In this document: positions 50,504-59,375 of the stretch, piece by piece | Numbering within the stretch: the stretch's first letter is position 1 | Layout: each line of letters begins with the position of its first letter | Assembly: GCF_030709675.1 (NCBI RefSeq) | Contig: NZ_JAUZQD010000010.1 | Span: 62,001 to 126,000 of the forward strand | Length of the DNA: 64,000 nucleotides | Reading direction: 5' to 3' | From: Symbioplanes lichenis | GTDB lineage: Bacteria; Actinomycetota; Actinomycetes; Mycobacteriales; Micromonosporaceae | Program-made: the position numbers and the translations under genes | Notes under the pieces: model-generated | What the model was told of the DNA's origin: nothing | The model's database searches: none | Seen by the model: the letters and a program-made list of their open reading frames with translations, nothing else

Positions 50504-53500
50504 ATGGCGAGACCGGTCGACTGGGACGTTCTGGACATGTCCGGCGACCCGACGCCGGGGGATCCGGCCCGGTTGCGGCAGCTGGCCGGGCGGTTCCACG
50601 ACTTCGCCGAGACGGCGCACCGGGCGAAGCTGGCTGTCGAGTCGTTGCAGGGCGACGGCTCGCTGCTGACGTGGGTCGGGTTGTCGGGGGACGCGTTTCG
50701 TAAGCAGTTCGGGGACTTCCCGAACCAGGTGAACAAGCTCTACCAGTCGCACCTGATGGCCGGTGACGCGCTGGAGGACTTCGCGCCCGTGCTGGAGAGC
50801 GCGCAAGCGCAGGCCGACCGGGCTCTCGTGGACGGGCGGGCGGCGGCCGAGAAGCTGCGGTCGTTGCAGGGTGCCCTCGACATTGCGCAGACCGATTTCA
50901 CCGGCGCGTCGCAGGCCGCGAAGACCGCGCAGGCCGAGACGGTCAAGCCCGATCCCGATCAGGTCAAGCAGGCGATCAAGGACGCCGACGCCGCCCAGCA
51001 ACGGCTCAGCGCGGCGCAGGGGCAGGTCAACGGCGCGCAGCAGGAGCTCGACCTGGCCAAGCAGCTGGCCGAGCAGGCCAAGCAGATGCGCGACGGCGCG
51101 GCCCGGACCTGCGTACGGCAGATCGAGGACGCCTCCGACGCGGGCATCCAGCCCCGTAACTTCTGGCAGAAGCTCGGTGACGCCCTCAAGGAACTGTGGA
51201 ACATCATCTGCGAGGTCGCCAAGTGGGTCGCCCTCGTGGCCGGCATCCTGGCGATGATCTTCGGTGGCCCGCTGGCGTGGATCGCGCTCGCCGCCGGGGC
51301 GGTGCTGCTCATCAAGGCGATAGTCGACTTCTCCCAGGGCAAGGGATCCGTCATGGACCTGGTCTTCGGGATCCTGGGCATCATCCCGGGCGTCAAGGGG
51401 CTGACCTCGCTCTCCAAGCTGTCGCAGCTCTACAAGGCGGGCGGGCTCAAGGAGATCGGCAAGGCCGCGCTCAACGGCATGAAGGAGATGGCCAAGGGCA
51501 TGGTCGGCGCCCTCAAGGGCCTCGGCGCCGGGCTGACCACGATCACCAAGAACCTCGGCGGGAACCTGAAGGGCGGCATCGGCAAGATCGGTGACCTGCT
51601 CCGCAACCTGGGCAACCGGCCGGTCGACGTCAAGTTCACCGCGACCGAGCTGAAGATCCGCGACTGCGTCACCGACCCGGTGGACGTGGCGACGGGCGAG
51701 GTCGTGTCCACCGCTCGCGACCTGGGACTGCTCCAGCGTACGCACGTGTCGTCCTACCGCGCGGGCCGCTGGTTCGGGCCGCTGTGGACGTCGGTGCTGG
51801 ACCAGCGGCTCGAGCTGGACGACGAGGGCAGCTGCTACTTCGCCCCGGACGGCATGATCCTCGCCTATCCGCACGCCGAGCCGGGCGAGCCCGTGCTCCC
51901 GCTGGAGGGGCCGCGCCGCCCGCTGACCTGGTACTCCGACGGCAGCGCCGAGATGCACGACCCGGAGACCGGGGCGACGCTGCAGTTCCGCCCGGCCGGC
52001 CCGGTGTCGGCGCTGACGTCGATCATCGACGCGTCCGGGCGCACGGAGATCAGCTGGGCCGGCGACACCCCGGTCAGCATCACCTTCCCGGGCGGGGAGG
52101 CGCTGGCCGTCACGGTCACCGACGGCCTGGTCACGGCCGCGGGTGACATTACTTATACGTACGATGACCAGCGTCAGCTCGTCGAGGTGGTGACCGGCGG
52201 CGGCACCGAGCGCCTGGAGTACACCGACGGCCGGATGACCGCCTGGCACGACTGGAGCGGTTCGTACTCCTACGTGTACGACGAGCGCGGCCGGTGCGTG
52301 CAGACGATCAGCAGCAACGGCTACCTGGACGGGCACATCGCGTACGACGACGAGCAGCGGACGACGACGTTCACCGATGCGCTGGGCAATGCGACCGTGT
52401 ATCGGATCGGGGCGGGGCTGCGGACGCAGAGCCGGATCGATCCGCTCGGGCGGGTGACGTCGTACGACTGGGATCGGTGGGGGCGGATGCTCTCCGCCAC
52501 GGATGAGCTGGGTAACGATGCGAACCCCGCGCGCGGCGCGGGCAGCGCGGACAGCGGTCCGGATGCGGACGGGCGCGTCTTCGGCTGGATCGACGGCGAG
52601 AGCGGGACGATCGAGCCCGGGCCCTTCGGCACGGTCGCGGCGTGGACCGATGCGACTGGCGCAAGGACGACCTTTGCGTACGATGCCGAGCTGCGCCTGG
52701 TCGCGGTGACCGACCCGCGCGGGCTCGTGTGGCGTTATGAGTACGACGCGGCCGGGCAGCTGATCGCCGAGACCGACTTCGACGGGCGGCGACGTACTTA
52801 CGAATACGACACCGCCGGTCGCGTGGTGCGGCAGGTGAACGGCACGGCGACCGACTACGCGTACGACGTCCACGGCCGGATCATCGAGCGGCGGACGGGT
52901 GACGACGTCGCCACGTTTACTTACGACGACGCGGGACGGTTGGTGTCGGCGCGGAACAGCGACACGTTCGTGCTGCTCGAGCGGGACGAGCTCGGGCGCC
53001 TGGTGCGGCAGACGACCAACGGGCGGGCGACGACTTATACGTACGACGACGTGCTCATGACACGGCACCGGCGGACGCCGTCCGGGGGCGCGAGCGCGTG
53101 GAGCTTCGAGCGGATCCTCGGCGAGGCGACGTGGCTCGATGTCGCCGGCCGGCAGGTGACGCTGGACTACGAGGGCGACGGGCGTGAGGTGCGCCGCCGG
53201 GTCGACGGGAAGGTCGCGCTGGAGCAGATCTACGACGGCGACCGCCTCGCCACCCAGCGGATCGGTCCGGCTGACGTACTTAAGTACGACGGCGGCGGCG
53301 CCCGGGTCGAGACCGCTGCGCTGGGTGACGTGCGTACCTACTCCTATGACGTAAAGGAGCGGCTTGCGTCAGTCGGGGGAACGGTGTTCACGCATGACGC
53401 GGCCGGGCGGGTCATCGGGGTGCGGGGCGACGGGCGGGACGAGTCCTATCGGTACGGGCCCGGGGGCGTGCTGACGGCGGCCGGCGGCGGGGATTTCCGT

Positions 53501-54829
53501 TACGCCGGGACGATGCTGGTCGAGGGCAACGGCGTCGCCTATGAGTATGACGACCGGGGGCGCGTCGTCGCGCGTACCGTCGATGGTCTGACCTGGCGTT
53601 TCGCCTGGAACGAGCTGAACCAGCCGGCGTGGGCGCTCACCCCGGCCGGCGACTGCTGGCGCTACCTCTACGACCCGCTGCTGCGCCGCGTGGCCAAGCA
53701 GCGCGTCGACGTGGCAAACGCTGCCGTGATCTATGAGCAGACCGAGTTCGTGTGGGACGGCGGCACGCTCGTCGAGGAGACCCGGACCGGCGCGGACGGC
53801 AGCGTGCGCACGGTGACGTGGGAGCACCACCCCGAGGCCGGCTACGTCGTCGCCGAGGTGCGCGACGGGGTGCTGGAGGTGCTGGTCACCGATGCGATCG
53901 GGACGCCGGTCGGCGACTTCGATCTGTGGGGGCGGGCGCGGGGCACTGGCCCGGCGACGCCGCTGCGCTTCCCGGGGCAGTACTTCGACGCGGAGACCGG
54001 GCTGCACTACAACGTCAACCGCTACTACGACCCGGCGACCGCGCGTTACTTAAGTCAGGATCCGCTCGGGCTGAAGCCCGCGCCCGACCCGGCGTCGTAC
54101 GTCAGTAATCCGCTCACCGGCGCTGACCCGCTCGGCCTGATGCCGGCCTGCACGATCACGCGCAAGGACTTCGAGAACCTCTCCTTCGAGAAGCAGTACG
54201 CCGACATCATGACCGGCTCGAAGGCCAACGCCATCCTGAAGAACCTCGTCTTCCGGGGCGACGACAAGGTCGTCAACTTGGCGGACTGGAAGTTCCCGAC
54301 GCCCAAGCGCGGCTGGGACGGCAAGGTCAACCTGATCTCGGAGCACCGGGTGGTCAAGGTGGAGGGCGCCACCGACGACCTCGCCGTGCACCTGAACGTG
54401 ATGCTCAAGCAGACCGAGTTCTCCAAGGACGCCCGGGTCACGTTCGACGTCACCGACTTCCACCTGACCGCCCGGCCGCTCAAGGACCAGCTGCGCATCA
54501 CCGCCAACGACGCCGCGAGCTCGATCGACGCGGGCCGGTCGTCCCACTGGAACGCGAACGTCGGCAAGGACATCACCAACCGTGACGTCAACTTCGACAC
54601 GATGGTCCAGGCGATCGGCAGCAACAAGGCCGATGTGCTGGCCGCGCTAGAGAAGAGCGCGCTGACGCCGGAGGACGCGATCGACACGCTGGCGAAGTTC
54701 AACAAGGACTTCTCGGCGAAGATCATCAACGGCCTGACCGGCGCCGAGAACGTCACCGTCAAGCTCAACCCCGACACCACCGCCGACCTCGCGGCCCTGC
54801 AGGAGAAGCTCAGGAAGGCGGGCCTGTAG
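50504..54829 (+). CDS. RHS-repeat polymorphic toxin-like protein
   Basis: A 1441-aa protein. ATG 50504 follows a GTGAGGTG region. Residues 1-220 are helical with a WXG100/LXG-like character (LLTWVGLSGDAFRKQFGDF), suggesting type VII secretion. Hydrophobic segments follow (VALVAGILAMIFGGPLAWIA, AAGAVLLIKAIVDF). A DUF6531-type start (VTDPVDVATGEVV) opens the RHS/YD-repeat shell (FAYDAELRLVAVTDPRGL, FTYDDAGRLVSARN), which ends YFDAETGLHYNVNRYYD, RYLSQDPLGL. The C-terminal 228 residues (nt 54146-54829) are not recognised. A TTA codon lies at 54050-54052 in the shell's end motif. No immunity gene is seen downstream. Contact-dependent toxicity is the family expectation. Confidence 0.9.
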   Translation: MARPVDWDVLDMSGDPTPGDPARLRQLAGRFHDFAETAHRAKLAVESLQGDGSLLTWVGLSGDAFRKQFGDFPNQVNKLYQSHLMAGDALEDFAPVLESAQAQADRALVDGRAAAEKLRSLQGALDIAQTDFTGASQAAKTAQAETVKPDPDQVKQAIKDADAAQQRLSAAQGQVNGAQQELDLAKQLAEQAKQMRDGAARTCVRQIEDASDAGIQPRNFWQKLGDALKELWNIICEVAKWVALVAGILAMIFGGPLAWIALAAGAVLLIKAIVDFSQGKGSVMDLVFGILGIIPGVKGLTSLSKLSQLYKAGGLKEIGKAALNGMKEMAKGMVGALKGLGAGLTTITKNLGGNLKGGIGKIGDLLRNLGNRPVDVKFTATELKIRDCVTDPVDVATGEVVSTARDLGLLQRTHVSSYRAGRWFGPLWTSVLDQRLELDDEGSCYFAPDGMILAYPHAEPGEPVLPLEGPRRPLTWYSDGSAEMHDPETGATLQFRPAGPVSALTSIIDASGRTEISWAGDTPVSITFPGGEALAVTVTDGLVTAAGDITYTYDDQRQLVEVVTGGGTERLEYTDGRMTAWHDWSGSYSYVYDERGRCVQTISSNGYLDGHIAYDDEQRTTTFTDALGNATVYRIGAGLRTQSRIDPLGRVTSYDWDRWGRMLSATDELGNDANPARGAGSADSGPDADGRVFGWIDGESGTIEPGPFGTVAAWTDATGARTTFAYDAELRLVAVTDPRGLVWRYEYDAAGQLIAETDFDGRRRTYEYDTAGRVVRQVNGTATDYAYDVHGRIIERRTGDDVATFTYDDAGRLVSARNSDTFVLLERDELGRLVRQTTNGRATTYTYDDVLMTRHRRTPSGGASAWSFERILGEATWLDVAGRQVTLDYEGDGREVRRRVDGKVALEQIYDGDRLATQRIGPADVLKYDGGGARVETAALGDVRTYSYDVKERLASVGGTVFTHDAAGRVIGVRGDGRDESYRYGPGGVLTAAGGGDFRYAGTMLVEGNGVAYEYDDRGRVVARTVDGLTWRFAWNELNQPAWALTPAGDCWRYLYDPLLRRVAKQRVDVANAAVIYEQTEFVWDGGTLVEETRTGADGSVRTVTWEHHPEAGYVVAEVRDGVLEVLVTDAIGTPVGDFDLWGRARGTGPATPLRFPGQYFDAETGLHYNVNRYYDPATARYLSQDPLGLKPAPDPASYVSNPLTGADPLGLMPACTITRKDFENLSFEKQYADIMTGSKANAILKNLVFRGDDKVVNLADWKFPTPKRGWDGKVNLISEHRVVKVEGATDDLAVHLNVMLKQTEFSKDARVTFDVTDFHLTARPLKDQLRITANDAASSIDAGRSSHWNANVGKDITNRDVNFDTMVQAIGSNKADVLAALEKSALTPEDAIDTLAKFNKDFSAKIINGLTGAENVTVKLNPDTTADLAALQEKLRKAGL

Positions 54830-54841
54830 CACCTTGGACCC

Positions 54842-55480
54842 ATGAGACGGGTCAACACGAGCCTGCTCGCCCCGCTGGAGCGGCCTCTTCTCGCCGCGCT
54901 CGCCCGGGTCGTCGCACCCCGGGCGAGCGCGGACGTCTGCACGATTGCCGGGCTGGGCGGGGCGGTGCTCTGCTGCGCCGGCTACGCCTTGAGCCATGTC
55001 ACTCAGTGGTATGCCCTGCTCGCCACGGCTGGTGTCGTCGTCCACTGGCTCGGCGACAGCCTCGACGGCACGGTGGCCCGGCTGCGCGGTGCCGCCCGCG
55101 AACGGTACGGCTTCTACGTCGACCACTTCACCGACACGGTCTGCCAGGTTCTCATCTTCGTGGGGCTCGGGCTGTCGCCTTACGTCGACTTCCGCGTCGC
55201 CCTGGCGAGTCTGGTGGCGTACCAGGGGCTGGTGATCCTGGTCTTTCTGCGCACGGCGGTGCTGGGCGAGTTCCGGTTGTCGTTCGGCGGGATCGGGCCC
55301 ACCGAGGGGCACGCGCTGCTCGTGCTCCAAGGCCTCGTGATCACGACGGCGGGCCCGATACCACTCGGTGGCATCAGCGCGTACGACCTGCCCGTCGCGG
55401 GTTTCGGCGCGCTCGCGGCCTTCCACTTCCTGCGGGTCGGGCTGCGTGAGGTGGCCGAGCTGCGCGCCCGCCCGGAGTGA
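54842..55480 (+). CDS. CDP-alcohol phosphatidyltransferase
   Basis: A 212-aa membrane enzyme with the signature DSLDGTVARLRGAARERYG followed by YVDHFTDT, matching D-x2-D-G-x2-A-R-x(8-9)-G-x3-D-x3-D. Several hydrophobic segments surround it (GAVLCCAGYALSHV, LLATAGVVVHWL, VLIFVGLGLSPYVD). It joins a CDP-linked lipid to an alcohol in phospholipid synthesis; the alcohol is unknown. It starts 12 bp after the RHS gene stop. The gene's 3' end is duplicated just downstream. Confidence 0.88.
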   Translation: MRRVNTSLLAPLERPLLAALARVVAPRASADVCTIAGLGGAVLCCAGYALSHVTQWYALLATAGVVVHWLGDSLDGTVARLRGAARERYGFYVDHFTDTVCQVLIFVGLGLSPYVDFRVALASLVAYQGLVILVFLRTAVLGEFRLSFGGIGPTEGHALLVLQGLVITTAGPIPLGGISAYDLPVAGFGALAAFHFLRVGLREVAELRARPE

Positions 55481-55549
55481 GCCCGTGCCGCGCGGGTCGG
55501 GCTGCGTGAGGTCGCCGAAGCTGCGCGTTCGTCGGGAATGAGCCCGTGA
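55432..55549 (+). repeat. Duplication of the phosphatidyltransferase 3' end
   Basis: The last 48 bases of the gene with stop and next seven bases (55432-55487) recur at 55492-55549 with about ten differences and one or two indels, including an internal shift (GTCGCCGAAGCTGCGCG). The copy keeps TGAGCCCGTG at its end. Confidence 0.8.
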
Positions 55550-55811
55550 CACGACGGGTCGATGGATCGGGGGAATCTTGTGCCGGAGGCGGGATCGGTA
55601 TCTCCGCGATGCACGCGGAACTGAGGATCCCGCACTGTGTAAGGTGGCGGGGAGCCCCGGATGGGCCGAGACGAAGGAGACAGTCGCTTCAGCCGCCGTT
55701 GCGGCGGGACGCGCGCAGGCGTGTGCCCGTTCATCGGTCGAGCCCATCCGGAGTCCGGTGCTCTCTCGTGCTGTCGTGCCTGTCGTCCCCGAAAGACGAC
55801 GAAAGGGCACC
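55550..55811. other. Non-coding stretch before the hydrolase gene
   Basis: Together with the duplicated gene end this makes 331 bp without a supported gene. The sequence has several GC stems (for example CAGCCGCCGTTGCGGCGGGA near 55693) but no riboswitch family I can name. CGAAAGGG before 55812 is the hydrolase ribosome-binding site. Confidence 0.4.
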
Positions 55812-56540
55812 ATGAGCAGCGATCCCGACATCACCGCCTACCCCGCGCACGAGCGCATCCCCCACCCCCGGCCCGCCGTGCTGGTGCTGCCGGGCGGCGG
55901 ATACCGGTTCCACGCCGAGCACGAAGGCGAGGGGTACGCCCGCTGGCTGAGCGGCATCGGCCTCGACGCCTACGTGCTGCGCTATCCGCTGCCGGGCGAG
56001 CATCCGTTTCCGGCGCCGCTCGTGGCGGGGCGGGCGGCGCTGGACCAGCTCCGGGAGCGGGGGCATGAGAAAGTCGGTGTCATCGGGTCGAGTGCGGGCG
56101 GGCATCTGGCCGGGTTGCTGGCGACCGGGACCGTGCTGCCCGGCGAGGACGTGACGCCGCCGCGGCCGGACTTCGCCGTTCTCGCGTACGCGCCGGCGGA
56201 TCTGCGCCTGCTGCCGGATGCGCCGGTCTCGTTCATCCTGGGCGGGCGGATGGAACTGCGGGAAGCGTTGTCACCGGCGTTGCACGTCGACGCGGCGACC
56301 TGTCCGACGTTCCTGTGGGCAACGGCCGAGGATCCGCCCGGCTTCCCGAACGCGCTCGCCATGGCGTCGGCGCTCTTCTCGGCCGGGGTGCCGGTGGAGT
56401 TGCACATCTATCCGCACGGGCGGCACGGGCTCGGGCTGGCCGACGGGGTGCGGTACGGCGACCACGGCGACCTCCACGTCCCGCACACCGCGCGGTGGGC
56501 GGAGGCCTGCGCGGCCTGGATCGCTCAGCTGGGCGGCTGA
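55812..56540 (+). CDS. Alpha/beta hydrolase (esterase/lipase-like)
   Basis: A 242-aa hydrolase. The oxyanion-type loop is VLVLPGGGYRFHA, the nucleophile elbow GVIGSSAGGHLAG (G-x-S-x-G), and the C-terminal His is in YPHGRHGLGLAD. This fits the acetyl-xylan esterase/BD-FAE-like group. No signal peptide is present, so it acts in the cytoplasm. Its 3' end overlaps the convergent membrane protein gene by 16 bp. Confidence 0.88.
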   Translation: MSSDPDITAYPAHERIPHPRPAVLVLPGGGYRFHAEHEGEGYARWLSGIGLDAYVLRYPLPGEHPFPAPLVAGRAALDQLRERGHEKVGVIGSSAGGHLAGLLATGTVLPGEDVTPPRPDFAVLAYAPADLRLLPDAPVSFILGGRMELREALSPALHVDAATCPTFLWATAEDPPGFPNALAMASALFSAGVPVELHIYPHGRHGLGLADGVRYGDHGDLHVPHTARWAEACAAWIAQLGG

Positions 56541-57163
56541 GCCCAGGGGTCGGCCGCCGGGATGCTGCCGGTGTGCGGGTCCAGGTGGCGCTGGACCGGC
56601 ACGTCCGTGGTGGCGGGCGGCTGCGGCACCGGCACGGGCACGTAGACGTACTGCGGGCGCTGCCGTTCCTCGATGTAACGGGTCGTGGACGGCAGCGTGA
56701 GCAGGATGAGGGCGGCGAGCACGGCCAGCAGGGTCACCGCGTGGAGCAAGCTGGTGCCCAGGCCGTACGCGGCGGGTGTGATCCTGTCGATGACGCTGGT
56801 GCCGGCGGAGGACGACGGCCCGTGGAAGCTGTTGGGCAGCGAGCCCAGGCCGCCGCAGAGAAGGAACAGACCACCCAGGATGTACGTCGTCATGCGCGCG
56901 TTCCGGCGACCGTGACCGTTGAGGACGGCCAGCACGGCGGCGAAGCCGGCGAGGAGGATGTCGAGGGTCGCGATGACGAGGCTGCCGAAGCCCGACCCGG
57001 TGTCGCCGTTGTAGGCGTCGCGATAGACGCTGAGCCCGGTGTTGGTGAAGATCAGCTCGACGACGGCGTGCAGCAGGGCGAGCCCGGCGACGCCGTAGAG
57101 CAGCGCTCCCGAGACGCGCAGCCCGGCCGGCGACGGCACGGTCATCGGTGCTGCTGGATGCAT
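56525..57163 (-). CDS. Hypothetical membrane protein with C-terminal proline-rich tail
   Basis: A 212-aa protein with four hydrophobic segments (ALLYGVAGLALLHAVVELIF, LDILLAGFAAVLAVLNG, YILGGLFLLCGGLGSL, LLHAVTLLAVLAALILLTL) and a tail of Pro/Val/Tyr (YVYVPVPVPQPPA). The arrangement is like actinomycete DUF4383-type proteins, which I cannot confirm. ATG 57163 or 57145 could start it. It is divergent from the aminodeoxychorismate synthase gene; the two starts lie about 80 bp apart. Confidence 0.78.
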   Translation of the reverse strand: MHPAAPMTVPSPAGLRVSGALLYGVAGLALLHAVVELIFTNTGLSVYRDAYNGDTGSGFGSLVIATLDILLAGFAAVLAVLNGHGRRNARMTTYILGGLFLLCGGLGSLPNSFHGPSSSAGTSVIDRITPAAYGLGTSLLHAVTLLAVLAALILLTLPSTTRYIEERQRPQYVYVPVPVPQPPATTDVPVQRHLDPHTGSIPAADPWAQPPS

Positions 57164-57242
57164 GGGAGACAACCTAGACCAACCGGCGGCCGTCATGCCC
57201 CGCGAAACACCGCCTAGGGTGGCGGGGGAGCGGAAGGGCACG

Positions 57243-59375
57243 ATGCGGACACTGATCGTCGACAACTACGACTCGTTCACCTGGAACCTGGTGCACCACC
57301 TGGCCGAGGTCAACGGCACCGAGCCGGTGGTCGTGCGCAACGACGACCCGGGCTGGCACGACGGGCTGCTCGACGGCTTCGACAACGTCGTGATCTCGCC
57401 GGGGCCGGGGCGGCCGGGCCGGCGCCGGGACTTCGGCCTCAGCCGGGAGATCATCCTCGGCGGCCGGCTGCCGACGCTCGGGGTCTGCCTCGGGCACCAG
57501 GGCATCGCCGAGTTGCTCGGGGGAGTGGTCGACCTCGCGCCCGAGCCGCGGCACGGGCGGCGGTCGCCGGTACGCCACGACGGGCGGGAGCTGTTCGCGG
57601 GGATCCCGTCGCCGTTCGAGGCGGTGCGCTATCACTCGCTCGCGGTGAGCGAGCTGCCGGCGGAGCTGATCCCGGTCGCGTGGGCGGACGACGGGGTGCT
57701 GATGGGCGTCCGGCATCGGGACCGGCCGCTGTGGGGCGTGCAGTTCCACCCCGAGTCCATCCGGACCGAGTACGGGCACCAGCTGCTCGCCAACTTCCGT
57801 GATCTGACCCTGGAGCGGTCACCCCGCCCGGTGATCAGCGTCTCAAGTGCCCCGGAAGCAGGCGCCTCGGAAGCAGGCGCCTCGGAAGCAGGCGCCTCGG
57901 AAACGGGCGCCTCGGAAGCGGATGCCCCGGGATCAGGCGCCCCGAGAACAACCATCCGCACCGAGCGGCTCCCCGTCAACGTCGACCCGGAAGTGGTGTT
58001 CGACACGCTGTTCCGCTCCGGCGATCACCCCTTCTGGCTCGACACCAGCACCGGCACCGGCGTCTCGATCATGGGCAACGCCGAAGGGCCCCTGAGCCGC
58101 GTAGCCCGCGCCGATGTGACAGCCGGAACGGTCACCATCACCGGCGCCGGGAGATCTGAAACGGTCACGATTGGCTTCTTCGACTGGCTCGACGCCGACC
58201 TGCGCGCGCATCGGGCCGAGCCGGACACCCCGCTGCCCTTCGACTTCGCGCTGGGCTGGGTCGGCTACCTCGGCTACGAACTCAAGGAGCAGGCCGGTCA
58301 CCGCTCGCCCGACCCCGACGCCGTCCTGGTCTTCGCCGACCGCGCGGTGGTCATGGACCACGCGACCGCCACCGTCCACCTGCTGACGCTCGATCACCCC
58401 GGCGCCGGGGAATGGCTCGCCGCCACGAGCGCCCGCATCCGGGCCCTGGCCGGCACGACAGCCGCCCCGGCCGGACCGCCGGTGCCCCGGCGCGACATCA
58501 CGCTGCGGCACGACCGGGAGGCGTACCTGCGGCTGATCAAGGAGTGCCAGGCGGCGATCCACGAGGGCGAGACGTACGAGATCTGCCTCACCAACATGCT
58601 CACCGTCACCGGGCCGGTGCCGCCGTGGCCCGCGTACCAGGCGCTGCGCCGGGCGAATCCCGCGCCCTTCGCCGCGTACCTCGGCTTCGACGACGTCGCC
58701 GTGCTGAGCGCCTCGCCGGAGCGCTTCCTGCGGGTCGACGCCGCCGGTCACGCCGAGAGCAAGCCGATCAAGGGCACCCGGCCGCGCGGCGCCACCCCGG
58801 AGGCGGACGCCGCCCTCCGCCACGACCTCGCCACCAGCGAGAAGGACCGGGCCGAGAACCTGATGATCGTCGACCTGGTCCGGAACGACCTGGGCAAAGT
58901 CGGACAACCCGGTACGGTACGCGTGCCCCGCCTCTTCGACGTGGAGAGCTTCGCCACCGTCCACCAGCTCGTCAGCACCGTGGTGGCCGACCTGCGCCCC
59001 GGGGCGAGCGCCGTCGACTGTGTCCGCGCCGCGTTTCCCGGCGGCTCGATGACGGGCGCCCCGAAGCTCCGCACCATGGAGATCATCGACCGGCTCGAGG
59101 GCGGCCCGCGCGGCGTCTACTCGGGGGCGCTCGGCTATTTCTCGCTCACCGGGGCGGCCGACCTCGGCATGGTCATCCGCACGCTGGTCGTGACGGGCGA
59201 CCGGGCGACGTACGGCGTCGGGGGCGCGATCATCGCCCTCAGTGACCCGGACGCCGAGCTGGAGGAGACCGCCGTCAAGGCCGCCGGGCTGCTGCGCCTG
59301 GTCGATGCCGAATTCCCGGGCCGCGTCAGAGCACTTCCGGCGCAAGGCGGAGGTACGCCGCCGCCAGCGCCGTGA
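57243..59375 (+). CDS. pabAB: Aminodeoxychorismate synthase, fused PabA-PabB type
   Basis: A 710-aa bifunctional enzyme. Residues 1-200 are a class I glutamine amidotransferase (IVDNYDSFTWNLVHHL, catalytic Cys in GVCLGHQGIAELLGG, His/Glu in GVQFHPESIRTEYG). A short Ala/Gly/Ser/Glu linker encoded by 15-bp repeats follows, then the chorismate-binding domain: CQAAIHEGETYEICLTN, SPERFL, KPIKGTRPRG, DRAENLMIVDLVRNDLG and AAFPGGSMTGAPKLR. Together they turn chorismate and glutamine into aminodeoxychorismate for folate or a p-aminobenzoate-derived metabolite. ATG 57243 follows GGGGGAGCGGAAGGG. The lyase gene follows convergently and overlaps by 50 bp. Confidence 0.93.
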   Translation: MRTLIVDNYDSFTWNLVHHLAEVNGTEPVVVRNDDPGWHDGLLDGFDNVVISPGPGRPGRRRDFGLSREIILGGRLPTLGVCLGHQGIAELLGGVVDLAPEPRHGRRSPVRHDGRELFAGIPSPFEAVRYHSLAVSELPAELIPVAWADDGVLMGVRHRDRPLWGVQFHPESIRTEYGHQLLANFRDLTLERSPRPVISVSSAPEAGASEAGASEAGASETGASEADAPGSGAPRTTIRTERLPVNVDPEVVFDTLFRSGDHPFWLDTSTGTGVSIMGNAEGPLSRVARADVTAGTVTITGAGRSETVTIGFFDWLDADLRAHRAEPDTPLPFDFALGWVGYLGYELKEQAGHRSPDPDAVLVFADRAVVMDHATATVHLLTLDHPGAGEWLAATSARIRALAGTTAAPAGPPVPRRDITLRHDREAYLRLIKECQAAIHEGETYEICLTNMLTVTGPVPPWPAYQALRRANPAPFAAYLGFDDVAVLSASPERFLRVDAAGHAESKPIKGTRPRGATPEADAALRHDLATSEKDRAENLMIVDLVRNDLGKVGQPGTVRVPRLFDVESFATVHQLVSTVVADLRPGASAVDCVRAAFPGGSMTGAPKLRTMEIIDRLEGGPRGVYSGALGYFSLTGAADLGMVIRTLVVTGDRATYGVGGAIIALSDPDAELEETAVKAAGLLRLVDAEFPGRVRALPAQGGGTPPPAP
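57850..57950 (+). repeat. 15-bp in-frame tandem repeat in the PabA-PabB linker
   Basis: About six units of GCCTCGGAAGCAGGC encode ASEAG pentapeptides; the first four are near-identical, later ones diverge (ETGAS, EADAP, GSGAP). They sit exactly at the junction of the two enzymatic domains. Confidence 0.85.

Noticed and set aside
55550..55811. Possible riboswitch before the hydrolase gene
   Set aside because: GC stems are present but no consensus of a known riboswitch class could be matched by eye.
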